Assembly: GCA_902594335.1 (NCBI GenBank) | Contig: CACJLY010000001.1 | Coordinates: 1 to 64,000, forward strand | Source of the DNA: an uncultured Pelagibacteraceae bacterium | GTDB lineage: Bacteria > Pseudomonadota > Alphaproteobacteria > Pelagibacterales > Pelagibacteraceae | Length of the DNA stretch: 64,000 nucleotides | Direction: 5' to 3' | In this document: piece by piece, positions 18,495 to 28,224 of the stretch | Numbering within the stretch: position 1 is the stretch's first letter | How the letters are laid out: each line of letters starts with the position of its first letter | Program-made: the position numbers and the translations under genes | Notes under the pieces: generated by a model | Databases searched by the model: none | What the model was told of the DNA's origin: nothing | What the model saw: the letters and a program-made list of their open reading frames with translations, nothing else

Positions 18495-18509
18495 GAACAA
18501 AATGTGTAC
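18495..18509 (+). promoter_or_regulatory. Candidate LexA box upstream of recA
   Basis: GAACAAAATGTGTAC fits GAAC-N7-GAAC with one mismatch in the second half-site (GTAC). It shares 12 of 15 positions with the umuD box, including the block GAACAAAAT. It ends about 50 bases before the preferred recA ATG. The match to a second damage-response gene in the same window supports both sites. Confidence 0.65.
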
Positions 18510-18559
18510 ATTTATTTTTATGATTCGAATGTTAATAAATGAAAAAAACGAGGCAAAAA

Positions 18560-19684
18560 ATGACTAAAAATAACTTAAAAGTGGTGAAATCCACAAAAGA
18601 TAAAGAATTGGAAGATAAAGAAAAAAATAAAGCACTAGATGCAGCAATCAGCCAGATAACAGACAGCTTTGGAAAAGGCTCTGTGATGAAGCTTGGAGAA
18701 CAAAAAGCAATGGATATTGAGTCCATTTCTACTGGATCTTTGAGCTTAGACTTGGCACTTGGAATAGGTGGATTACCAAAAGGCAGAATTGTTGAAATTT
18801 ATGGACCAGAGTCATCTGGTAAAACTACATTAGCATTACAAGTTGTTGCCGAAGCGCAAAAAGCAGGTGGAATTTGTGGATTTGTAGATGCAGAACATGC
18901 ATTGGATCCAGTTTATGCAAAGAAATTAGGAGTTAACACAGAGGAGTTGCTTATTTCACAACCAGACACTGGTGAACAAGCATTAGAAATAACTGATACT
19001 TTAATCAAATCTGGTTCAATGTCAGTTTTAGTAGTCGACTCTGTTGCAGCATTAACGCCAAGAGCAGAAATCGAAGGAGATATGGGAGATCACCATGTTG
19101 GTCTTCAAGCAAGATTAATGTCTCAAGCTCTTAGAAAATTAACAGGATCAATTTCAAGAACTAATACAATGGTTATATTTATTAACCAAATTAGAATGAA
19201 AATTGGTGTAATGTTTGGAAGTCCAGAAACAACATCTGGAGGTAATTCTCTAAAATTCTATTCTTCTGTAAGAATGGATATTAGAAGAATTGGAGCAATA
19301 AAAGATAAAGAGCAAATTGTCGGAAATACAACAAGAGTAAAAGTTGTTAAAAACAAAGTTGCACCACCATTTAAAGTTGTTGAGTTTGACTTAATGTATG
19401 GAAAAGGAATTAGTAAAGTAGGGGAACTAATCGACCTTGGTGCCAAAGCTGAGATTGTTGAAAAATCTGGAGCTTGGTACGCCTATAAAGGTGAAAAAAT
19501 TGGTCAAGGTAGAGAGAATGCTAAACTTTACCTTGAACAAAATCCAAAAGCTGCTGCTGAAATTGAAATGGCTATCAGAGAAAAAGCTGGCGTTATTTCA
19601 AAAAAGATTGAAGGAAACCCTTTAAGTGAAGAAAAGCTTGAAGCGCAGAAAAAAGAGGAAGAAGTTCCAACTAAAAAGAATTAG
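18560..19684 (+). CDS. recA: Recombinase A
   Basis: 374 residues from ATG 18560, chosen because GAGG at 18550-18553 lies six bases upstream. An in-frame ATG at 18539 would add 7 residues and has no such site. Walker A is GPESSGKTT, followed by the RecA signature [14 protein letters not shown] and loop 1/2 regions ([23 protein letters not shown]). RecA drives homologous recombination and activates LexA and UmuD cleavage. The N-terminal tail is long and lysine-rich (about 30 residues before the conserved [15 protein letters not shown]), common in alphaproteobacteria. Followed by a strong terminator. Confidence 0.98.
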   Translation: MTKNNLKVVKSTKDKELEDKEKNKALDAAISQITDSFGKGSVMKLGEQKAMDIESISTGSLSLDLALGIGGLPKGRIVEIYGPESSGKTTLALQVVAEAQKAGGICGFVDAEHALDPVYAKKLGVNTEELLISQPDTGEQALEITDTLIKSGSMSVLVVDSVAALTPRAEIEGDMGDHHVGLQARLMSQALRKLTGSISRTNTMVIFINQIRMKIGVMFGSPETTSGGNSLKFYSSVRMDIRRIGAIKDKEQIVGNTTRVKVVKNKVAPPFKVVEFDLMYGKGISKVGELIDLGAKAEIVEKSGAWYAYKGEKIGQGRENAKLYLEQNPKAAAEIEMAIREKAGVISKKIEGNPLSEEKLEAQKKEEEVPTKKN

Positions 19685-19703
19685 CAGATAACTTTTAGTT
19701 ATT

Positions 19704-19733
19704 AAAAAAGGCGCTCTATTGGGCGCCTTTTTT
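19704..19733 (+). terminator. Rho-independent terminator after recA
   Basis: An 11-bp stem AAAAAAGGCGC (19704-19714) pairs with GCGCCTTTTTT (19723-19733) around an 8-base loop; the T-rich 3' arm supplies the U tract. Fifty bases separate it from the alaS start codon. Confidence 0.9.
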
Positions 19734-19782
19734 CCCTTTAGAAGTGTAGACATCATATAAAAATGCTGTATTTTGGTAAAAT

Positions 19783-22446
19783 ATGGCTAAAACATTAAAT
19801 GAAATTAGGTCAGCATTCTTAGATTATTTTGAAAAAAATGATCATAAAATAGTTGAGTCTAGTAATTTAGTCCCAAATAATGACCCAACATTGATGTTTG
19901 CCAATTCTGGAATGGTCCAATTCAAAAATGTGTTCACTGGACTGGAAAAGAGAGACTATCAAAGAGCTACAACATCTCAAAAATGTGTAAGAGCAGGTGG
20001 TAAGCATAACGATCTTGAAAATGTTGGCTATACTCCAAGACACCATACGTTTTTTGAAATGTTGGGAAACTTTTCTTTTGGAGATTATTTTAAAGAAAGA
20101 GCCATTGAACTTGCGTGGAATTTAATAACTAAAGAATTTGGTTTAGACAAAAATAGGCTTTATGTAACTGTCTACCATGATGATGACGAAGCCTTTAACT
20201 ACTGGAAAAAAATTGCTGAGTTAAGTGAAGATAAAATCATAAGGATAGCAACATCTGATAATTTTTGGTCCATGGGTGAAACAGGACCTTGTGGTCCATG
20301 TTCAGAAATATTTTATGACCATGGAGAACACTTAGAAGGTGGATTACCAGGATCAAAAAATGAGGATGGGGATAGATTTATAGAAATTTGGAATTTAGTC
20401 TTTATGCAGTATGAGCAAATTTCAAAAGATAAACGAATTAATCTGCCAAAACCATCAGTTGATACTGGAATGGGTTTAGAGAGAATTGCTGCATTACTTC
20501 AAGGAACTCACGACAACTATGAAACAGATCACTTTAAAAAAATAATAAACTCTGCTGCAGAAATTTTAAAAGTCGAGCCTAATAACGATAATTTAGCAAG
20601 TTTTAGAGTTATAGCAGATCACTTACGAGCAAGTTCATTTTTAATTGCTGAGGGAGTTTTGCCATCAAATGAAGGAAGAGGATATGTGCTAAGAAGAATT
20701 ATGAGAAGAGGAATGAGGCATTCCCACCTGCTTGGTTCTAAAGAACCAATTTTTTATAATATTTTTAAAACTTTAAAAGATGAGATGAAAGGTAATTACT
20801 CAGAAATAGAAAGAGCTGAGTCTTTAATTAAAGAAACATTAAGAATGGAAGAAGAAAAATTTTTAATTCTATTAGACAGAGGCATTAAAATATTAAATGA
20901 GGAAATAACTAAAATAGACAAGATATTACCTGGAGAAGTAGCTTTTAAACTCTATGATACTTATGGTTTTCCATTAGACCTGACACAAGATATCTTAAAA
21001 AATAAATCATTAACGATAGACAAAGATAAATTTCAAAGTTTAATGAAAGAAAGCAAAGAACTTGCTAAGAAAAATTGGAAAGGCTCAGGTGACAGTGCGG
21101 TAGATGATATTTGGTTTTCGATAAAAGATAGATTAGGTCCTTCAGAATTCCTAGGATATGAGACTGATCAAGCAGAAGGTATTATTTTATCATTATTAAA
21201 AGACAACAAAGAAGTAAATGAATTGAATAAAAACGATGAAGGAATTATTATTTTAAATCAAACTCCTTTTTATGGAGAGTCTGGGGGACAGGTAGGAGAT
21301 ACAGGTGAAATAATATCTGGAGACTTTAAATTCGAGATCACTGATGTCCAAAAAAAATTAGGTGATCTATTTGTACACTACGGCAAAGTTAAATCAGGAA
21401 GTATAAAAATCAAAGACAATGTTGAGATGAAAATTGATATTGATAGACGTAATAATATAAGAGCTTATCACTCAGCAACACACCTTTTGCATGAATCTTT
21501 AAGAAGAGTATTAGGTACTCATGTTACACAAAAAGGATCATTAGTAGCACCAGATAGACTAAGATTTGATTTTAGCCATATGAAACCAATTTCAGATCAG
21601 GAAATAGAAAAAATAGAAAATCACGTTAATTTAATGGTTCAAAAAAAATCAGAAGTTAAAACAAGGATTATGACCCCTAAAGAAGCAGTAAATAATGGAG
21701 CTCTTGCACTCTTTGGAGAGAAATATGGAGAGGAAGTTAGAGTATTATCTATGGGAGATGAGAAAGAAAAGTATTTTTCCACTGAATTATGTGGAGGTAC
21801 GCACGTACGAAACACTGGTGATATTGGGAAATTCAAAATTATTAGTCAATCATCAATTGCAGCAGGTGTGAGAAGAGTAGAAGCTCTTAGAGAAAATCAA
21901 TTAAATAGTTTCTTACAAAATAAAGAGAAATTATCTGATTTATCTGCACAAAAAGATGAAGGAATGATTAATGACTTATCAAAACAGATAATTAAATTAG
22001 GTGGCAAACCAAATCTTGAAAATGAAGATAATAAAATTTTAATTAAAGAATTATCAAAACAATTAGAGCAATTGAAATTTAGTTCAATTTTAGAAAATAA
22101 TTCCAAAAATATAATTCAAGATCTTAAAATTAATAATACAAGTGTAAGATTTCAAAAAGTTGATGATCTTCCACCTAAAGAGCTAAGAAAATTGGTTGAT
22201 GCTGGAAAAAAAGAGCTAAAAACAGGAATTGTGATAGTTTTTGCTAGTTTAGAAGATAAAGTAGGTCTTGCAGTTGGGATAACAGATGAGCTTATTGATA
22301 AGTATGATGCAGTCACATTTGCTAAAACAGGATCTGAAATTATTGGTGGAAAAGGTGGTGGTGGTAGAAAAGATTTTGCACAAGCAGGAGGCCAATTTAA
22401 AGATAAAATTGATGAAGCTTTTGAAAAAATTAAGACTTTAATTTAG
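19783..22446 (+). CDS. alaS: Alanyl-tRNA synthetase
   Basis: 887 residues, full length. It begins with [16 protein letters not shown]. Class II catalytic motifs include [13 protein letters not shown] and [13 protein letters not shown], the editing-domain HxxxH in [10 protein letters not shown] (near residue 567), the partner CGGTH motif near residue 668, and the C-terminal [16 protein letters not shown] of the C-Ala domain. It charges tRNA-Ala and clears mischarged Ser/Gly. A weak promoter-like TAGACA-N16-TATTTT (19747-19774) follows the recA terminator and would give a very short leader. The last 9 bp overlap the tail of convergent icd. Confidence 0.98.
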   Translation: MAKTLNEIRSAFLDYFEKNDHKIVESSNLVPNNDPTLMFANSGMVQFKNVFTGLEKRDYQRATTSQKCVRAGGKHNDLENVGYTPRHHTFFEMLGNFSFGDYFKERAIELAWNLITKEFGLDKNRLYVTVYHDDDEAFNYWKKIAELSEDKIIRIATSDNFWSMGETGPCGPCSEIFYDHGEHLEGGLPGSKNEDGDRFIEIWNLVFMQYEQISKDKRINLPKPSVDTGMGLERIAALLQGTHDNYETDHFKKIINSAAEILKVEPNNDNLASFRVIADHLRASSFLIAEGVLPSNEGRGYVLRRIMRRGMRHSHLLGSKEPIFYNIFKTLKDEMKGNYSEIERAESLIKETLRMEEEKFLILLDRGIKILNEEITKIDKILPGEVAFKLYDTYGFPLDLTQDILKNKSLTIDKDKFQSLMKESKELAKKNWKGSGDSAVDDIWFSIKDRLGPSEFLGYETDQAEGIILSLLKDNKEVNELNKNDEGIIILNQTPFYGESGGQVGDTGEIISGDFKFEITDVQKKLGDLFVHYGKVKSGSIKIKDNVEMKIDIDRRNNIRAYHSATHLLHESLRRVLGTHVTQKGSLVAPDRLRFDFSHMKPISDQEIEKIENHVNLMVQKKSEVKTRIMTPKEAVNNGALALFGEKYGEEVRVLSMGDEKEKYFSTELCGGTHVRNTGDIGKFKIISQSSIAAGVRRVEALRENQLNSFLQNKEKLSDLSAQKDEGMINDLSKQIIKLGGKPNLENEDNKILIKELSKQLEQLKFSSILENNSKNIIQDLKINNTSVRFQKVDDLPPKELRKLVDAGKKELKTGIVIVFASLEDKVGLAVGITDELIDKYDAVTFAKTGSEIIGGKGGGGRKDFAQAGGQFKDKIDEAFEKIKTLI

Positions 22447-23652
22447 TTTTTGTCTCAACATACCATCTAAAGTATCTAAAAATTGATTAGTTGTTAAATA
22501 CTTTGTCGAAGGTCCTATCAAAATAGCTAAGTCTTTAGTCATTGAGCCTTCTTCAACACAATCAACACATACTTTTTCAAGTGTTTCTGCAAACTTTATT
22601 AATTCCTCATTTCCATCTAATTTTCCTCTATGAGCCAACCCTCTTGTCCATGCAAAAATAGATGCAATTGGATTTGTTGATGTCTCTTTACCTTGTTGAT
22701 GCATTCTAAAGTGTCTAGTTACTGTTCCATGTGCAGCTTCAGCTTCCATTGTTTTACCATCAGGAGCAAGCAAAACACTTGTCATTAAACCTAAAGATCC
22801 ATATCCTTGAGCAACTGTATCTGATTGTACATCTCCATCATAATTTTTGCATGCCCAAATGTATTTTCCATGCCACTTCATTGCACATGCTACCATGTCA
22901 TCTATTAATCTATGTTCATAAGTAATTTTATTTTGATCAAATCTATCCTTAAATTCTTTTTCAAAAACCTCTTCAAAAATATCTTTAAATCTTCCGTCGT
23001 ACCTTTTTAAAATTGTATTTTTAGTAGAAAGATAAACTGGCCATTTTTTAATTAATCCGTAGTTAAAGCAAGATCTTGCAAAGTCTTCTATTGATTTATC
23101 CAAATTATACATAGATAAAGCTATTCCTGGTCCAGGAAAATTAAAGACTTCATACTTTCTCTCGTCAGAACCATCTTCAGCAGTCCATTTGATTTCTAGC
23201 TTACCTTTGCCAGGTACTGTAAAGTCTGTTGCTCTGTATTGATCACCAAACGCATGCCTACCTATGATCAATGGATCTGTCCATGAAGGCACAAGTTTTG
23301 GAATATTTTTACAAATTATGGGTTCTCTAAAAACAGTTCCTCCAATTATATTTCTTATTGTACCATTTGGAGATCTCCACATTTTTTTAAGATTAAATTC
23401 TCTTACTCTAGCTTCATCGGGTGTGATAGTTGCACATTTAATACCGACACCATTTCTTTTAATTGCATTAGCACATTCAATTGTTATTTTGTCCTCAGTT
23501 TTATCCCTACTTTCCATCCCTAAATCGTAGTACTCAATTTTGAGATCAAGGTAAGTTAAAACGAGCTTATTTTTTATGAAGTCCCATATAACTCTGGTCA
23601 TTTCATCGCCATCTAACTCTACAATGGGGTTTTTAACCTTTATTTTACTCAT
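22438..23652 (-). CDS. icd: NADP-dependent isocitrate dehydrogenase
   Basis: 404 residues, the homodimeric eukaryote-like (type II) form found in many alphaproteobacteria. Substrate-binding segments include [10 protein letters not shown], the [19 protein letters not shown] region, and DLAILIGP near the C-terminus; the metal aspartates lie in [10 protein letters not shown] and YDGDVQSD. It oxidises isocitrate to 2-oxoglutarate and yields NADPH in the TCA cycle. The 3' end overlaps alaS by 9 bp tail to tail with no visible terminator. Confidence 0.96.
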   Translation of the reverse strand: MSKIKVKNPIVELDGDEMTRVIWDFIKNKLVLTYLDLKIEYYDLGMESRDKTEDKITIECANAIKRNGVGIKCATITPDEARVREFNLKKMWRSPNGTIRNIIGGTVFREPIICKNIPKLVPSWTDPLIIGRHAFGDQYRATDFTVPGKGKLEIKWTAEDGSDERKYEVFNFPGPGIALSMYNLDKSIEDFARSCFNYGLIKKWPVYLSTKNTILKRYDGRFKDIFEEVFEKEFKDRFDQNKITYEHRLIDDMVACAMKWHGKYIWACKNYDGDVQSDTVAQGYGSLGLMTSVLLAPDGKTMEAEAAHGTVTRHFRMHQQGKETSTNPIASIFAWTRGLAHRGKLDGNEELIKFAETLEKVCVDCVEEGSMTKDLAILIGPSTKYLTTNQFLDTLDGMLRQKLN

Positions 23653-23730
23653 TTTTTCGATATATCTTAATAGTTGAATTTATTCTTTTTGTATACATAT
23701 TAATCCAAAATTATCAATTATAGGATTGTC

Positions 23731-24375
23731 ATGAGCAAAATATTTCCAAAAATACACAACGAAGGATACAAATTTATTATTATTTTTGCAATCGTAACTA
23801 TAATTCTCTATTTCCTAAACGGATTTCTTGGTTTTATAGGATTGATATTAACTATTTGGTGTTATTATTTTTTTAGAGACCCTGAAAGAACTTCAATAGG
23901 TGATGATAACTATCTTACAAGTCCAGCTGATGGAGTTGTACTACAAGTAATGGATACTAATGGTCCAAAAGAATTAGGTTTAGAAAATAAACAAATGAAA
24001 AAAATTAGTATTTTTATGGATGTCTTTGATTGCCATGTAAATAGGTCTCCATGTTCTGGAGCAATATCTGAGATACTTTATAAACCAGGAAAGTTTTTTA
24101 ATGCATCTTTAGATAAGGCTAGTGAAGATAATGAAAGAAATTATTATAAAATAAAAAATTCTGATGGAGAAGATATAATTGTTGTTCAAATAGCAGGCCT
24201 TGTAGCAAGACGGATTGTAACAGAGGTTTCTAAAGATGAACTTGTAGAACAAGGTTCAAGAATAGGAATGATTAGATTTGGAAGTAGAGCTGATATGTAT
24301 TTTGAAAATTATACTCCTTTGGTAAAAGTTGATCAAAAAACTATAGCTGGTGAAACTTTAATCGCAAAAAAATGA
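23731..24375 (+). CDS. psd: Phosphatidylserine decarboxylase proenzyme
   Basis: 214 residues, the short PSD-A type. Two N-terminal hydrophobic helices (about residues 15-46) precede the catalytic domain with SPADGVV, DCHVNRSP (catalytic His) and the autocleavage site FGSR, where S185 becomes the pyruvoyl group of the alpha chain. It converts phosphatidylserine to phosphatidylethanolamine at the inner membrane. The gene is 4 bp from pssA, which makes its substrate. Confidence 0.95.
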   Translation: MSKIFPKIHNEGYKFIIIFAIVTIILYFLNGFLGFIGLILTIWCYYFFRDPERTSIGDDNYLTSPADGVVLQVMDTNGPKELGLENKQMKKISIFMDVFDCHVNRSPCSGAISEILYKPGKFFNASLDKASEDNERNYYKIKNSDGEDIIVVQIAGLVARRIVTEVSKDELVEQGSRIGMIRFGSRADMYFENYTPLVKVDQKTIAGETLIAKK

Positions 24376-24379
24376 TTTA

Positions 24380-25177
24380 ATGAATCCTCAAAATAAAAAT
24401 ATTAAGTTAGTTTCTAATAAAAAAACAAGAGTTATTTTACCAAATATTTTAACACTTGTTGGAGTATGTATTGGATTGACTTCAATAAAGTTTGCATTTG
24501 ATGGAAAATTTGAATTATCAATTATTGCAGTTATTATAGCTGCAATAATTGATGGATTAGATGGGAGAATTGCAAGGTTAATTAAAGGAACTTCTAGAGT
24601 TGGAAAAGAACTAGACTCTCTTACAGATGTAATAAGTTTTGGTGTTGCTCCAGCTTTTATAATGTATTTTTGGGCGTTGTCTGAAACTGGAAGAGCAGGT
24701 TGGTTAATTGCATTAATTTATGTTGTTTGTGTTGCGCTTAGACTTGCAAGGTTTAATGTTTCATCAAATGAAGAAAGTTCTTGGAAAGATAATTTTTTTG
24801 AAGGTATTCCTTCTCCAGCAGGTGGAGTTCTTGTTTTAATGCCCTTGATATTAAGTATTAGTGAATTTCAGTTTTTAAACTTAAATTATCAAATTATTGT
24901 ACCAATTATGTTTATAATTGTTTCAATATTATTAATAAGCAAAATACCAACTTATTCTTTTAAAAGGATAGCTGTCCCAAGAAGCACATCAATATTTTTG
25001 TTATTTGGAGTAATTTTATATTTTGGCTTAATTCTTGTTTATACATTTAACGCTATTATTATTTCAGGTGTAATTTATTTGTTAATGGTACCAATAAGTT
25101 CAATGCATTATCTTATGACCAAAAAAAATGCGAAAGCCATCGTAGATGATACTGATCATCATGAAGATGTGTTATAA
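24380..25177 (+). CDS. pssA: CDP-diacylglycerol--serine O-phosphatidyltransferase
   Basis: 265 residues, multispanning. The CDP-alcohol phosphotransferase motif is DGRIARLIKG through GKELDSLTD, with the conserved D-G-x2-A-R...G...D...D pattern around residues 54-77. It makes phosphatidylserine for Psd. The long C-terminal hydrophobic half carries several more helices, typical of subclass II PssA. A hydrophilic tail ends in acidic and His residues (DDTDHHEDVL). The stop is directly followed by the ATG of the next gene. Confidence 0.94.
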   Translation: MNPQNKNIKLVSNKKTRVILPNILTLVGVCIGLTSIKFAFDGKFELSIIAVIIAAIIDGLDGRIARLIKGTSRVGKELDSLTDVISFGVAPAFIMYFWALSETGRAGWLIALIYVVCVALRLARFNVSSNEESSWKDNFFEGIPSPAGGVLVLMPLILSISEFQFLNLNYQIIVPIMFIIVSILLISKIPTYSFKRIAVPRSTSIFLLFGVILYFGLILVYTFNAIIISGVIYLLMVPISSMHYLMTKKNAKAIVDDTDHHEDVL

Positions 25178-26077
25178 ATGAGGAAGAATACAATAATCTC
25201 ATTAGCAGATGCAAATTATTTCAGTCTTCTTAACGAATTAATTGATTCAATTAATAGATTTGAACAAAGCAAAACTGTAGATATTTGCATCATGGATGCA
25301 GGATTAACTGATGAACAAATTAAAATATTAGAAAAAAAAGTATTTCAAATCAAAAAGGCTGAATGGGATATAGAAGTTCCAAACTCTAAAGTAAAAGGAA
25401 GAGAGTGGTTGAAAAGTCAGGTATCTAGAGCATTCTTACCAAATTATTTTCCAGGATATAAAAAATATTTATGGATAGATGCTGATGCTTGGGTTAATTC
25501 ATGGTACGCAATTGATCTTTATTTTAAAGGATGTGAGAATAAAAAATTAGCAATAGCAACATCGGCAGATAGATCCTATGGAAGAGTATTAAGAGCAGAT
25601 TGGGTGTGGGGTAGCTTTGCAAGAATAAAATCACAAAATTACAAACATGCAAAGTCATCTGGATTTTCAGAAAAAGTTTCAAGAGAAGTTGCACTCAAAC
25701 CTCATCTAAATATTGGATTATTTTGCTTGGAAGAAAGTGCTCCTCATTGGGAAATTTGGCAAAAAAATTTAAAAAAAGCACTGTCCTCTGGAAAAATTTG
25801 GGGTTCAGAGCAAATAGCGATGAATATTACAATATATTCAGACAATTTAGATGTGGATATTCTACCTGCTTACTGCAACTGGACTCTAATTGAAGCAATT
25901 AAATTTGACAAAAAACAAAATACTTTTGTTGAACCATATTTACCAAACCATGAAATAGGAATTATTCATTTAGCAGGAAAAAATAATGACAATATAAGAA
26001 ATAATAAAGATTATATATCCAAAATAAAAACATTAGATGGAGATATAATTGAAAAATCTTTAAGATTTGAGAATTAG
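25178..26077 (+). CDS. GT-A fold glycosyltransferase-like protein (GT8-like)
   Basis: 299 residues. An N-terminal Rossmann-like start (TIISLADANYF) is followed by KKYLWIDADAWVN with a DxD metal/nucleotide-sugar motif near residue 105. Later come HLNIGLFCLEESAPHW and WGSEQIAMNI, a GT8-like layout in which a late His (IIHLAGKN) contributes to the metal site. No signal peptide or membrane segment. The gene is fused into the psd-pssA operon with zero spacing and runs into rlmE, so it may modify a membrane lipid or surface glycan, but acceptor and donor are unknown. Confidence 0.65.
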   Translation: MRKNTIISLADANYFSLLNELIDSINRFEQSKTVDICIMDAGLTDEQIKILEKKVFQIKKAEWDIEVPNSKVKGREWLKSQVSRAFLPNYFPGYKKYLWIDADAWVNSWYAIDLYFKGCENKKLAIATSADRSYGRVLRADWVWGSFARIKSQNYKHAKSSGFSEKVSREVALKPHLNIGLFCLEESAPHWEIWQKNLKKALSSGKIWGSEQIAMNITIYSDNLDVDILPAYCNWTLIEAIKFDKKQNTFVEPYLPNHEIGIIHLAGKNNDNIRNNKDYISKIKTLDGDIIEKSLRFEN

Positions 26078-26689
26078 TTGAAAAAGAATAAATTTTCTAA
26101 GAATTGGATCATTAAGCAAAAAAGAGACATTTATGTCAAAAAATCAAAATTAGAGGGTTATAGGTCAAGAGCTGTATACAAATTGCAAGAAATAAACGAT
26201 AAATTTAAAATAATAAAAAATAATATTTTAGTTATAGATCTTGGTGCAGCCCCTGGCAGTTGGTCTCAGTATATATCAAGAAATTTTAGTAAATCTAAAA
26301 TAATTTCAATTGATTTAAAGGATATTGAGCCAATTACAAATTTAGTACATATAAAAGGGGATTTTACTGAGGAGGAGCAAAAAACAAATATCAAAAATTA
26401 TTTTGGTAAGAAAGTAGATCTTATAGTCTCTGATATGGCAGTTAACACCACAGGAAATAAAAGTGTAGACTCATTAGTTACAGGAGAATTATGTTTAGAG
26501 GCAATGAATTTTGCGATTGAATTTCTAAATAAAAAAGGAAATTTTATTTCTAAACTTTTTATGGGATCATCTTTTAACGAGATTGTCGCATTAGGTAAAA
26601 AATCTTTTAAAGATGTTCATATTTTTAAGCCGCCTTCAAGCAGAAAAGACTCTAAAGAAAATTTTATAATTTGTAGAAATTTAAGATAG
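26078..26689 (+). CDS. rlmE: 23S rRNA (uridine-2'-O-)methyltransferase RlmE
   Basis: 203 residues, TTG start directly after the previous stop. FtsJ/RrmJ features are KSRSAYKL-like SRAVYKLQEIN at residue ~30 (catalytic Lys), the SAM motif VIDLGAAPGSWSQY, VDLIVSDMAVNTTG (catalytic Asp region) and the late KLFMGS lysine, giving the K-D-K-E tetrad. It methylates U2552 of the 23S rRNA A-loop late in 50S assembly. Confidence 0.92.
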   Translation: MKKNKFSKNWIIKQKRDIYVKKSKLEGYRSRAVYKLQEINDKFKIIKNNILVIDLGAAPGSWSQYISRNFSKSKIISIDLKDIEPITNLVHIKGDFTEEEQKTNIKNYFGKKVDLIVSDMAVNTTGNKSVDSLVTGELCLEAMNFAIEFLNKKGNFISKLFMGSSFNEIVALGKKSFKDVHIFKPPSSRKDSKENFIICRNLR

Positions 26690-26728
26690 TTATCCTTTTA
26701 TTTTTTCAAGAATCATTTATATAGGGAC

Positions 26729-27793
26729 ATGGAAACTATTAAAGAAGCTTTAACATTTGATGATGTTACTTTAGCGCCAAATTACTCATCAACTCTACCT
26801 AGTGAAGCAAACACCTCTGTGAATTTAACAGAAAGTTTAAAGATAAAAATACCACTTTTGTCATCTGCAATGGATACTGTTACAGAGTCGTCAATGGGGA
26901 TTGCAATGGGGAGAGCTGGGGGATTAGGAATAATTCATAGAAACTTAAATATCCAAGAACAGATTAAAGAAATTAGAAAAGTAAAATCAAAAAAAATATT
27001 AATAGGTGCAGCGGTTGGTGCAAGTGAAAAAGAATTAAAAAGAGCTGAAAAAATATTAAAAGAAAACTTAGATGTAATAGTAATCGATACAGCTCACGGA
27101 CATACCAAAAAAGTAGGAGATATAATTAAAAAAATAAAAAAAATACGTCCCAAAAAAACAGCAATTTGTGCTGGAAATATAGCTACAGCAGAAGCTGCAA
27201 AATTTTTGGTTGGATTAGGTGTTGATATTATAAAAGTAGGAATAGGCCCAGGTTCTATTTGTACAACAAGACTTGTAGCAGGAATAGGAGTTCCACAACT
27301 AAGTGCAATATTAAATGTTAAAAAGGGAATTGGGAAAAGTAAAACAAGATTAATTGCTGATGGTGGAATAAAATTTTCTGGTGATATTGCCAAAGCATTA
27401 GCAGCTGGTGCAGATGCAGTTATGATTGGTTCATTATTTGCAGGCACAGATGAAGCACCTGGAAAAAAAATAAAGAAAAATGGTAAATTATATAAATATT
27501 TTAGGGGTATGGGATCAATAGGTGCAATGAATAAAGGTTCAGCAGACAGATATTTTCAAACAAAACAAAAAGATTCATCGAAATATGTAGCGGAAGGTGT
27601 AGAGGGATACATTAAATACAAAGGTAAAGTTGATAAAATAATATACAACTTGGTTGGAGGTTTAAAATCTTCAATGGGTTACATGGGAGCCAAGAATGTA
27701 ATTGATCTGAGAAAAAAACCAAAATTTGTTAAAATTACCAAAGCAGGTTTTTATGAAAGTATGGTACATAATATAGATGTTGTGAAAAAATAA
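26729..27793 (+). CDS. guaB: IMP dehydrogenase lacking CBS domains
   Basis: 354 residues against about 490 for normal GuaB. The barrel start (LTFDDVTLAPNYS), PLLSSAMDTVTE, GLGIIHRNL, then after residue ~84 directly GAAVGAS, show that the usual ~120-residue CBS (Bateman) pair is absent. The catalytic loop GIGPGSICTTR has C178, and the mobile flap GMGSIGAMNKGSADRYF plus AEGVEGYIKYKG are IMPDH-like, not GMP-reductase-like. It oxidises IMP to XMP with NAD, the committed step to GMP. Loss of the CBS pair should remove purine-nucleotide allosteric control. guaA follows after a small TPR gene. Confidence 0.9.
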   Translation: METIKEALTFDDVTLAPNYSSTLPSEANTSVNLTESLKIKIPLLSSAMDTVTESSMGIAMGRAGGLGIIHRNLNIQEQIKEIRKVKSKKILIGAAVGASEKELKRAEKILKENLDVIVIDTAHGHTKKVGDIIKKIKKIRPKKTAICAGNIATAEAAKFLVGLGVDIIKVGIGPGSICTTRLVAGIGVPQLSAILNVKKGIGKSKTRLIADGGIKFSGDIAKALAAGADAVMIGSLFAGTDEAPGKKIKKNGKLYKYFRGMGSIGAMNKGSADRYFQTKQKDSSKYVAEGVEGYIKYKGKVDKIIYNLVGGLKSSMGYMGAKNVIDLRKKPKFVKITKAGFYESMVHNIDVVKK

Positions 27794-27795
27794 AT

Positions 27796-28224
27796 ATGAA
27801 ATACTTAATTTTAATTTTTACATTTATTTCATTTAGCCTTTTTGCTAAGGCGAATGAAAATAATTTTTTTAAGGAAGCCAAGGATTTATTTGACAATGAA
27901 AAATATGAAGATTCAAAGTTTTTATTTCATAGAAATATAGTCTATAACCCAAAAGACTCAGCATCTTACCTTTATTTAGCTAAAATTTTTAAAATTGAAG
28001 AAGATAAAAGACAAGAAGAAAAGAATATAAAAACTACTTTACTTTTAGACCCTAAGAATGAAGAGGCAATGTTCCTTTTAATTGATATGGAATTAGAAAG
28101 ATCAAATTTTTCAAAAGCAGATGAATTGAGTAAAGATTTTAAGAAAATTTGTGTAGATATGTGTGAAAAAATTGCTTCAATTGAAAGTCGTTTAAAAGAT
28201 TTTGAAAGAAAAGATGCGTCTTGA
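27796..28224 (+). CDS. Small exported TPR-like protein
   Basis: 142 residues with a Sec signal peptide (about 1-19, ending AKANEN). Two or three degenerate tetratricopeptide units follow ([56 protein letters not shown]). Cysteines in CVDMC could pair in the periplasm. The gene sits 2 bp after guaB and overlaps the guaA start by 11 bp, so it is transcribed within the guanine operon, though no purine role is apparent. TPRs suggest a protein-protein scaffold; partner unknown. Confidence 0.7.
   Translation: MKYLILIFTFISFSLFAKANENNFFKEAKDLFDNEKYEDSKFLFHRNIVYNPKDSASYLYLAKIFKIEEDKRQEEKNIKTTLLLDPKNEEAMFLLIDMELERSNFSKADELSKDFKKICVDMCEKIASIESRLKDFERKDAS

Noticed and set aside
19437..19625. 62-residue plus-strand frame inside recA
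   Set aside because: Out-of-frame shadow of recA with no initiation signal.
26729..27793. GMP reductase as alternative for the short IMPDH
   Set aside because: Length fits GMP reductase, but the N-terminal LTFDDVTLAP, the flap GSADRYF and the EGVEGYIKYKG segment are those of IMPDH, and guaA follows.
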